A stretch of 61,391 nt of DNA from Streptomyces actuosus (lineage in GTDB: Bacteria; Actinomycetota; Actinomycetes; Streptomycetales; Streptomycetaceae). The notes under the pieces are model-generated. The model ran no database searches and had not been told where the DNA came from. It saw nothing but the letters and a program-made list of their open reading frames with translations. The position numbers were made by a program, and so were the translations under genes. This document shows positions 55,404-61,391 of this stretch, in pieces (positions within the stretch are counted from its first letter, which is position 1; every line of letters starts with the position of its first letter). The stretch spans positions 1-61,391 of the forward strand of contig NZ_JAFFZS010000042.1 of NCBI RefSeq assembly GCF_016921115.1, given 5' to 3'.

Positions 55404-56841
55404 CTAGTCGAGCGGGTTGGGCTCGATCTCAATACGGTCGAAGTCCAGCCCCTGGCCCCGCTTGCTGGTGGGGTGGATGATCACAGCGGCGAACAGGAAG
55501 CGGAGAATGGCGTTCATGCGAGCGTAGTCCTTCTCCTCCTCCAGCCGTCGCCAGTTCTTCCGAGCGTCCGGCCCTACGATGCCTTCGAGCACCGCTACGG
55601 GCCGCTGCACGGTGCGGCGCTGCCGCTCCTTGATCCTGTCCTCGATGACGCGACGCATGGACCGGTATTCCGGAGTCGGGATCTCCTTGGACAGCCACAT
55701 CTGATTCAGCTCCGCGAGTTGCGCGGCGTCGTCCTCGTCGGCGGCCACGTCCCGTGACGGCCGGATGGTGGTGGCGGGCTGGCGGCCAGTGATGTCGAGC
55801 TTCTCCAGCACCTCAAGCGCCACGTCCCGGGTGAAGGCTTCGAGCGGCTCGGCGGTGATGGCGCGCGTGCAGCGCTCCTGGCCGTAGGCGGCGGCCCGGG
55901 TGCAACGGTAGATCGGCTTGATCCGGTTGCTGCTGCCCGACATCCGCATGCCACAGGTGCACATCACCACCCCGCGCAGCAGGTAGTAGCGGTGCTCGGC
56001 AGTGCTCCTGCCGCTGTGCGCAGCCCGGTAGGCGCGGAGCTGCTGCACCTCCTCCCACTGCCCCACATCGATGAGCGCAGGCCACTCGCCCATGCCGATC
56101 CGCTGTCCCCGGTGCACCTGGATTCCTGCCACGTACGGCACGGACAGCAGATTGCGGACCTTGTTGGGCTGCCACTGCGCCCCCCTCGGCCGTCGTGAAC
56201 TGCCGTGTGTGCAGGTCCTTGGCTATGGCGCTGGCCGTCTCTCCGTCCAGGAAGCGGCGGAAGACCTCCCGGACGACCTCGGCTTCCTCCTCGATCACGG
56301 TGCAGCCGTCCTTGGCATAGCCGTAGCGGCGTCCGCCGTGCGGCTTCCCGGCGCGGGCCCGGTCCTCCAGCGCGCTGCGGGTACGCCGGGAAGTGTCATC
56401 GGAGGAACGGCAGGCGTGCGCCACCTCGATGCGCAGGATGAACCGGTCGTCCGGGTCCGACAGGTCCTTGCGGTTGGCCTGCCCGTGCAGCACCACGTGC
56501 TGATCGTCCGCGATGGTCAGCAGCTCTTCGAGGTCTTTGGGCTGCCGCATCAGCCGGTCGGGGTGGTAGACGATCACATGCCGGTACGCACCCTCACCCA
56601 TCCGCACCAGTAACGCGTTCCAGCCCAGCCGCTTGCGGTCGCGCCGCCACGCGGAGCGGTTGTTGTCCACAAACACATCCGCCACCCGCACACCCAGCCG
56701 CTGCGCCACCTCCCGGCAGATCCGTTCCTGACGGTCCACACCGGTCTGGTCGTCGTCCCCGGCCTGCGAGATCCGGCAGTAGATCGCCGCATCCTCACCA
56801 ACTGCGTTGTTCTGCGTGCTCGTTGCTGCCTGTCGAGTCAT
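55404..56841 (-). pseudogene. int: Large serine recombinase/integrase, frameshifted
   Basis: Restoring one base gives 478 codons, normal for this family. The catalytic domain has the nucleophile Ser in AIYCRISQAGDDDQTGVDRQ and the Arg of VYHPDRLMRQPKDLEELL. The recombinase domain and zinc-ribbon region (VVMCTCGMRMSGSSNRIKPI, then YRCTRAAAYGQERC) follow in the second frame, and the coiled-coil end is KERQRRTVQRPV...NWRRLEEEKDY. The break lies at a run of six C (56180-56185 on the + strand), where one extra base shifts TAEGG. The ATG at 56841 is next to attR, as in integrated elements. If the extra base is a sequencing error, the gene is intact. Confidence 0.88.
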
Positions 56842-56843
56842 AT

Positions 56844-56875
56844 CCAGACTGTATGAACAACCACTGACATTCGTC
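56844..56875. other. attR junction with element-side arm
   Basis: Arm CCAGACTGTATGAAC (56844-56858), then AACCACTGACA and the core TTCGTC (56870-56875). tnpB resumes directly after. With the left arm it rebuilds an attP that is nearly symmetrical around the central TT. Confidence 0.75.
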
Positions 56876-57166
56876 GGCATGCTGGAGTACAAGGCGGCTC
56901 TGCACGGACGCACCTTCGCCAAGGTGGACCGGGCCTTTCCCTCCTCTCAGGTCTGCTCGGCCTGCGGATTCCGGGACGGCCCCAAGCCTCTCCACGTCCG
57001 GGAGTGGACGTGCGGCGAGTGGGGCACGGTGCACTACCGCGACCACAACGCAGTCCGCAACGTCCTCTTCGAAGGACGCCGTATCGTCGCCGCCGGACGG
57101 GGCGGAGACGCCAAACGCCCGTGGAGCGCCGGTAGGACGGGCACACGTGCCCGCACGGCGCGGTGA
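56876..57166 (+). pseudogene. tnpB: tnpB, 3' part
   Basis: Continues the interrupted gene: MLEYKAALHGRTFAKVDRAF, then the zinc-ribbon CSACGFRDGPKPLHVREW with the second Cys pair altered (CGEWG instead of CxxCG) and the last RuvC Asp region VHYRDHNAVRN. It ends at a TGA at 57166 earlier than intact relatives, whose further C-terminal text can be read in another frame (SPRKGRTTQAGIPGLQA). The interval from here to 57238 would also encode the 3' end of the guide RNA in a working element. Confidence 0.85.
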
Positions 57167-57207
57167 AGCAGGAAGCCCCCGGAAGGGTCGGACGACCCAG
57201 GCCGGAA

Positions 57208-57238
57208 TCCCTGGACTTCAGGCCAGGGAGCACGTCAA
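57208..57238 (+). other. IS605-type right end (hairpin plus terminal sequence)
   Basis: TCCCTGG (57208-57214) pairs with CCAGGGA (57223-57229) across an 8-base loop, and AGCACGTCAA follows to 57238, where esterase sequence resumes. A subterminal hairpin followed by a short tail is the layout of IS200/IS605 right ends, which also form the 3' end of the TnpB guide RNA. The identity of the family is inferred from tnpB. Confidence 0.65.
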
Positions 57239-57517
57239 CTCAGGGACACGACCAAGGCGCTCGACACCATGCTCGCCCGCCGTGCCGAACTGGGTGGGGC
57301 CGTGTACGTGGACACCTACACCCCGACGATCGGCCACGATATGTGCCGTCCGTCCGGCCGACGGTGGATCGAGAATCTGGCCCCGGCGGTCCCGGCCGGC
57401 GCGGCGCACCCGACCGCCCGGGGCGAACAGGCCATGGCAGAGGCCGTGGGGCGGGCGCTCAGGTCCTGCCACGGGGCATGGGACGAAGCCGCGGGTCCCG
57501 CCGCGCGTCGGGACTGA
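57239..57517 (+). pseudogene. SGNH esterase, 3' part
   Basis: 93 codons: LRDTTKALDTMLARRAELGG, VYVDTYTPTIGHDMCRPSGR and the catalytic block VPAGAAHPTARGEQAMAEAV with the last triad His. The DTYTPTxGHD and HPxxxGEQ motifs are those of secreted Streptomyces SGNH hydrolases. Frame and sequence continue exactly from 49025. A hairpin terminator follows. Confidence 0.87.
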
Positions 57518-57536
57518 TCCGCACGGCCGCAAGGGC

Positions 57537-57578
57537 GTGCGACCGGGAGCGCCCACCCCTCGGTGCTCCTGGTCGCAC
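57537..57578. terminator. Hairpin between the esterase end and the LAL gene end
   Basis: GTGCGACCGGGAGC (57537-57550) pairs with GCTCCTGGTCGCAC (57565-57578) with one mismatch. The genes on both sides converge on it. Confidence 0.7.
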
Positions 57579-57602
57579 CATCACGGACCTGCCTCCCCGG
57601 GG

Positions 57603-60392
57603 TCAGCGCAGCGCCTGCTCGAGAGCGTGGCGCCCCGTCACGTCCAGCTTCGCGTAGACCTTCGACAGGTGCATCTCCACCGTGCGCAGGCCCACGAACA
57701 GGTGGGAGGCGATCTCGGTGTTGGTCATGCCCTGTGCGGCGAGTTCCGCGACCTGCCGCTGCGCGGGTGTCAGCGCCTCCCGTCCCCGGAACGTCGGAGT
57801 GCGGGGACGGTCGCCGAGTTCCCGCAGTCCGGCCCGTGCCTGCTGCGCGATCGGCTCGGCCCCGCACTCGTGGGCGACGCTGACGGCCTCCTGGAGCGCG
57901 GCCCGCGCGTCCTCCGGCCGGCCGTGACGCACGGCCGACGTCCCCCGGTCCGCCTGGACCTGCGCGTAGCGGAACCGCGCGGCGTTGCCCGACAGCAGCC
58001 GTGCCGCCTCGTCGAGCAGTTCCAGGCCCTCCTCGTGGCCCACCACCAGCGCTCGGCCGCGCAGCGCCACAGCCGTCATCTCCGCGACCCCCCACGCCCG
58101 CGCCCGTCGCAGTTCCTCGTCGGCCAGCGTGAGAGCCGACTGCCGATCACCGAGGAGCAGGTGCATCCGTGCGGCCTCCGACCGCCACGGGTAGAACCCG
58201 GGCCCCGCCATGCCGCGCGCGTTCAGGCGCTCGCCGAGATGCAGGAAGTCCGCCAGCGCCCGCTCGAAGCGGTTGTCCGCCGCGTGCACCCAGCCTCTGA
58301 CGAGCAACGGGTAGTCGTAGATCGTGTGAAAGCCGAGCGGACCGCTCAGGTCGCACTCGCCGAAGAGGTCCTCGGCCTGCTGCGTCCGTCCCTGTCGGAC
58401 GAAGGCCTCCGCCAGCGTCGCGACCGCGAAGACGCAGTGGCTCTCCCGGTGGTCGACACCGATGTCACGGAATGCGGCGAGTGCGTGCTTCGCATCGGTC
58501 CGGGCATCCGCGAACGCCCCACGCCGGCACTGGGCGTTGGCCCGCGTGCTGAGCGCCTGCGCGTAGCTCAGCGCGGAGGCCCTCGCGCGGGTCTCCGCCA
58601 CGGCCGCGTCGGCGTACTCGAACGTCAGGTCCGGCCTGCCCGCTGCGCCCAGCGCCAGCACCGCACAGGGGTAGACGATGGACTCGTCGCCCACCGGCGC
58701 CATGCCCCTGCTCAGCCCGAGACGGGCCAACTCGACGACGTCCTCGGCTCCCTCCCCGAGCGCGGCTCCACGGAAGCTGAGCAGCGCGGCCAGCGCCCTG
58801 CGCCCCGCGTCGTCCTCGGCGTCCTGGAGGCGCAACTCCCTCAGCCGCGGCCACGCCCGCACCGCCGATGCCGCCTCACCGAGGCTGACGAGCAGGTAGT
58901 CCAGCTCCAGCCGAAGGGCGGCCGCGGCGTCCTCGCCACGGAGCCGCTGGATCGTCCCCTCCAGCATCGTCAGGGCTTCGCCGTAGCGGTCCATGGCGAA
59001 CAGCGCACCGGTCAGACTGCGCGCGGAGCGGGCCCGAGCCCGTGGCGTGGCGCCGAGCCGCAGGCTGCTGCGCAGTTCCGGTACGGCGGCCGGCAGGTCG
59101 GAGTCGAGTCTGGCGGCGCCGATCAGGGTCAGGACCTCACCGCGCTCCTGCGCGTCGAGATCCTCGCTCAGGGTGCGCCGCAGGTAGACCACCGCCTCGT
59201 CGGGCGCTCCGCGGTCGAGTGCGGCCTGAGCGGCGCGCCGCAGGACAGCCGCGGCCCCCTCCATGCCCGTCGGCCCGTGGACCAGGTGCGGTGCCAGCTG
59301 CTCGGCGGACGCCCCCCAGCTGAGCAGCAGTTCGGCGGCGCGGGCATGGTGCCGTTTGCGGCAGCTGGGGGTGACGCCCTGGGCCAGACCGGCCGCGAGC
59401 AGGGGCGGATGCAGCCGAGCCCGCTGTCCGGCGTGCCGGACGAGCTCGGCCCGAGCCAGGGAGTGCAGGGCGTCCTCGACGGTGTGCCGGTCCATCGCAC
59501 CGGCATGGGCTATCACCTCCGGGAGCTGGGCGCTTCCCAGCGAGGCGAGAACGGCGGCCACCCGCTCGGCGCCGGGGCCGATCCTGCGCAACGCCGCCCG
59601 GGCTGCTACGCCGACGTCCGCGAGCAGCGGCTCGAGCGCCCCGGCCAGGGTGGTGTGGAGCGGGGGACGCTCCAGCCGACCGTTCTCATCGTGCTGCTGC
59701 GGGTCCGCGGCGGCCAGCAGCGTCCGGACCAAGTACTGGTTGCCGGCCGCTTCCGCGAGAAGCGGGCACAGGACGTCGACGACGGTCTGTCCGTCCTCGG
59801 ACGCGTCGGCAATCCCCGCCAGCCGCTCGGCGACCGCGGACTCGTCGAGCGGCGAGAGCCGGACATGGTGCTCCAGGAGCCGCAGCACGGCACCGAGAGC
59901 GGGCTCGTCGACCGACTCACCGGGCCCCATCGCGCAGACGACCGTCACCGGATGCGCTCCTACCGCCCGCGCGATGCTCCGCAGCCCGCGCAGAGAAGCC
60001 GCATCGGCCCACTGCAGATCGTCGACCAGCACCAGCACGCGTTGCATCGGTGCCGACCGGGCGTCGGCGAACAGGCCGTCCGCGGGCGGTGTCGCGTCCC
60101 CCGAGGCCAGCCAGCGCACCAACGCCACGGCCCGCTCCCCGCCACCCGCCGGTACCAGTGAGCACATCGCAGGCGACGCGGCGGGTTGCGGGCGATGGCT
60201 CGCGGGCGGCTCGTAGCACGCGCTGAGCACGGCGAACCCGGCGTTGCGAGCCCGTTCACCGAGGTCCGTGAGAAGCCCCGACTTGCCGCTGCCGAACCCT
60301 CCGCGCAGCAGGACGCTCGCCCCACCGGGACGCTCCAGCAGCTCGTACAGGGTGTCCCGCTCGCGTGCACGGCCGAGAAGTGTGGGTACCAC
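57603..60392 (-). CDS. LAL-family transcriptional regulator
   Basis: 929 residues from a GTG with GGAG six bases upstream. Walker A is LLRGGFGSGKSGLL and Walker B is VLVLVDDLQWADAASLRG; a helical repeat middle follows. The C-terminal LuxR HTH is LTPAQRQVAELAAQGMTNTE, then LRTVEMHLSKVYAKLDV. It is the fourth LAL-type protein in the window and lies beyond the mobile insert, next to acs. Whether it belongs to the polyketide cluster is unclear. Confidence 0.93.
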   Translation of the reverse strand: MVPTLLGRARERDTLYELLERPGGASVLLRGGFGSGKSGLLTDLGERARNAGFAVLSACYEPPASHRPQPAASPAMCSLVPAGGGERAVALVRWLASGDATPPADGLFADARSAPMQRVLVLVDDLQWADAASLRGLRSIARAVGAHPVTVVCAMGPGESVDEPALGAVLRLLEHHVRLSPLDESAVAERLAGIADASEDGQTVVDVLCPLLAEAAGNQYLVRTLLAAADPQQHDENGRLERPPLHTTLAGALEPLLADVGVAARAALRRIGPGAERVAAVLASLGSAQLPEVIAHAGAMDRHTVEDALHSLARAELVRHAGQRARLHPPLLAAGLAQGVTPSCRKRHHARAAELLLSWGASAEQLAPHLVHGPTGMEGAAAVLRRAAQAALDRGAPDEAVVYLRRTLSEDLDAQERGEVLTLIGAARLDSDLPAAVPELRSSLRLGATPRARARSARSLTGALFAMDRYGEALTMLEGTIQRLRGEDAAAALRLELDYLLVSLGEAASAVRAWPRLRELRLQDAEDDAGRRALAALLSFRGAALGEGAEDVVELARLGLSRGMAPVGDESIVYPCAVLALGAAGRPDLTFEYADAAVAETRARASALSYAQALSTRANAQCRRGAFADARTDAKHALAAFRDIGVDHRESHCVFAVATLAEAFVRQGRTQQAEDLFGECDLSGPLGFHTIYDYPLLVRGWVHAADNRFERALADFLHLGERLNARGMAGPGFYPWRSEAARMHLLLGDRQSALTLADEELRRARAWGVAEMTAVALRGRALVVGHEEGLELLDEAARLLSGNAARFRYAQVQADRGTSAVRHGRPEDARAALQEAVSVAHECGAEPIAQQARAGLRELGDRPRTPTFRGREALTPAQRQVAELAAQGMTNTEIASHLFVGLRTVEMHLSKVYAKLDVTGRHALEQALR

Positions 60393-60529
60393 GCCGCTCC
60401 TTTTCCGCTCTGCCGTTGCAGGGGCCGGACGGACGGTGACCGACCATCCGGTTGGGGGGCGCCCCGCACGGATGCCGGCCCTGCAGCGGATTCACCGTAC
60501 TCAACGGGCGCGTCGAGAGCTGTCGGCAC

Positions 60530-60559
60530 CCCACCGAAGGATGTGGATCTTTCGGTGGG
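60530..60559. promoter_or_regulatory. Inverted repeat CCCACCGAA / TTCGGTGGG in a promoter region
   Basis: Exact 9-base arms (60530-60538 and 60551-60559). They lie between the divergent LAL gene (start 60392) and the small membrane protein gene (start 60814), a likely operator position. Confidence 0.45.
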
Positions 60560-60647
60560 TGTGGGGTGTCCCGCCCGCGTGCGCCGGTGTTCGAATGAGG
60601 GTGCGCACTTCGCTCGTCGACAGCCGCGTGGCGTGTCCCTGCGGCGG

Positions 60648-60705
60648 CCGGGGCCCCGGCGGGCGTGTGCCCGTTGCCGGGGCCCCGGCGGGCGTGTGCC
60701 CGTTG
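60648..60705. repeat. Two tandem copies of a 29-base unit
   Basis: Units at 60648-60676 and 60677-60705 are identical (beginning CCGGGGCCCCGGCGGGCG), with six bases of a third copy. The region is non-coding, upstream of a small membrane protein gene. Confidence 0.85.
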
Positions 60706-60813
60706 CCGGGGCGTCCCCGGGCGGGCATCACGTCGAACGCCCGGTGGTGCCGCCGCGCCCGGTCAGGGCAGGGCGGGCGCAGTGAGCTTTCGTCATGCCA
60801 TGTCTGGAGAGAA

Positions 60814-61137
60814 ATGCCTACCGATGGGCCCCTGCACGCCGAGGTCCGCCAGTTCCGGGCCATGTCGGCCCTACCGCCCCCGCCGCCGCTCGCACCACGC
60901 CGGACGGTCCCGTCGAGCACGGTGATCATCGTGTTGCTGTCGTGCGCGCTGCTGTTGAGCCTGTCTCTGCTGTACGTGCTGGCCGTCAGATCTGCCGATT
61001 CCCGGTGCGTGCCGTACGGCCGGGCCGTGTGCGCCTCCACCGATCCGCAGCCCACCCGCACGCCGGTGCTGCCGGGCGGCACGCCCCCGCTGAACATCGA
61101 CGTCGTGGGGAAGCCACTTCCCGGCGGCGCGCGCTGA
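60814..61137 (+). CDS. Small single-pass membrane protein, unknown function
   Basis: 107 residues with GGAGAGAA directly before the ATG. A proline-rich N-terminus (ALPPPPPLAPRRTVPSS) leads into one membrane helix (VIIVLLSCALLLSLSLLYVL). The outer segment has two Cys (SRCVPYGRAVC) that could form a disulfide, then a proline/threonine-rich tail. No family was recognised. It lies 136 bases before acs. Confidence 0.62.
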   Translation: MPTDGPLHAEVRQFRAMSALPPPPPLAPRRTVPSSTVIIVLLSCALLLSLSLLYVLAVRSADSRCVPYGRAVCASTDPQPTRTPVLPGGTPPLNIDVVGKPLPGGAR

Positions 61138-61273
61138 CCGAGGCGTACGAGCAAGAGCGCGGAGTGGGACGAGGACCGGTTCAAGGACCTCCACTCCGCT
61201 CCCTCACCGGTATCGGGGCCCGGTGGACCTTTCATGACCGCCCCGTCCCCCCACATCGTTCCAAGGAGATGTC

Positions 61274-61391
61274 GTGAGCAACGAGAGCCTGGCCAACCTT
61301 CTCAAGGAGGAGCGACGCTTCGCGCCGCCGGCTGACCTGGCGGCGCACGCCAACGTCACGGCAGAGGCGTACGAACGGGCCAGGGCTGACC
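61274..61391 (+). CDS. acs: Acetyl-CoA synthetase, N-terminal fragment cut by window edge
   Basis: 39 codons from a GTG with AAGGAG six bases upstream: VSNESLANLLKEERRFAPPA, then ADLAAHANVTAEAYERA. This is the characteristic N-terminus of Streptomyces acetate-CoA ligases, which make acetyl-CoA from acetate, ATP and CoA through an acetyl-AMP intermediate. The catalytic part lies outside the window. The call rests on recognising this N-terminus. Confidence 0.75.
   Translation, partial: MSNESLANLLKEERRFAPPADLAAHANVTAEAYERARAD

Larger units (their letters stand above)
52387..56869. mobile_element. 4.48-kb serine-integrase element inserted in tnpB
   Basis: Both junctions carry TTCGTC (52387-52392 and 56870-56875). 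Removal of 4483 bases recreates GGA TGG TCC GTG TTC GTC GGC ATG CTG (GWSVFVGML) and puts the two tnpB parts in one frame. The element encodes, from the right, a large serine integrase (minus), small ORFs on the plus strand, an XRE-like regulator and a NUDIX hydrolase (minus). No replication, transfer or structural phage gene is present, so this is a minimal integrative element or the remnant of a larger one. Confidence 0.88.
49026..57238. mobile_element. Composite 8.2-kb insertion splitting the SGNH esterase gene
   Basis: Deleting 49026-57238 joins GGC TAC to CTC AGG and restores the esterase frame (FGY-LRDTTKALDTML). The right boundary coincides with the end of an IS605-type right end just after tnpB. 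The left boundary lies inside a truncated aldo-keto reductase gene. Contents from left: AKR fragment, P-loop ATPase remnant, IS5-type transposase remnant, a hypothetical gene, and tnpB carrying a nested serine-integrase element. No IS605 tnpA (Y1 or serine) gene is present, so the unit cannot move on its own. Confidence 0.8.

Noticed and set aside
51000..57238. An IS605 Y1 or IS607 serine tnpA accompanying tnpB
   Set aside because: No HUH/Y1 transposase or small serine recombinase gene is present; the only recombinase is the large integrase of the nested element.
57147..60161. 1004-codon plus-strand frame opposite the fourth LAL gene
   Set aside because: Antisense shadow; only its first bases coincide with alternative-frame tnpB text.
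1..61391. tRNA genes or a CRISPR array
   Set aside because: No cloverleaf-like sequence with T-loop consensus and no regularly spaced repeats were seen; the integration sites are protein genes, not tRNAs.

Overview
The window is high-GC actinobacterial DNA, almost certainly from a Streptomyces chromosome. The evidence is very strong third-position GC bias in nearly every gene, GTG starts, LuxR/LAL regulators, an acyl-CoA carboxylase epsilon subunit and a typical Streptomyces acs N-terminus at the right edge. It divides into a polyketide biosynthetic region (1-34.8 kb), a regulatory/envelope region (35-48.3 kb), an 8.2-kb nest of mobile DNA that splits an esterase gene (48.3-57.5 kb), and a right flank with one more LAL regulator and the start of acetyl-CoA synthetase (57.6-61.4 kb).

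Polyketide region. Two modular type I PKS genes on the + strand (the first cut by the left edge) encode KS'-AT-DH-KR-ACP / KS-AT-KR-ACP and then KS-AT-DH(inactive)-KR-ACP / KS-AT(dead)-DH(dead)-KR(dead)-ACP. Every intact AT carries the malonyl-type HAFH motif and every intact KR a B-type (L/V)DD motif. The last protein ends directly after its ACP, with no docking region and no thioesterase. The next gene is a FabH-like KSIII in which the catalytic Cys is replaced by Ser, as in DpsC/CerJ-type acyltransferases; it is a candidate for release or acyl transfer. A near-perfect bidirectional hairpin separates it from minus-strand genes: an FkbM-type methyltransferase, a two-gene DrrAB-like ABC exporter, an NDP-hexose 4-ketoreductase and 2,3-dehydratase (deoxysugar), an Sfp-type PPTase and a metallophosphoesterase. 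On the + strand follow a type II thioesterase and a small acyl-CoA carboxylase epsilon subunit (malonyl-CoA supply). Two LAL-type regulators close the cluster; the upstream one lacks the C-terminal DNA-binding domain.

Regulatory/envelope region. An OmpR-type response regulator is coupled to a histidine kinase, with a second kinase 0.7 kb further on. A PucR/CdaR-like regulator, a third LAL regulator, a lipoprotein, a small membrane-anchored protein and an orphan NarL-type response regulator follow.

Mobile nest. A secreted SGNH esterase gene is split into two halves that rejoin in frame if 49026-57238 is removed. The right boundary of this insert coincides with an IS605-type right end lying after a tnpB gene. 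The tnpB is itself interrupted by a 4.48-kb integrative element (52387-56869) carrying a frameshifted large serine integrase, an XRE-like regulator, a NUDIX hydrolase and small ORFs. The attL/attR junctions share TTCGTC, and the element ends rebuild an attP with inverted arms. Removing the element restores the tnpB frame. The rest of the 8.2-kb insert holds decayed aldo-keto reductase, P-loop ATPase and IS5-type transposase remnants. No tRNA, rRNA or CRISPR array was seen.
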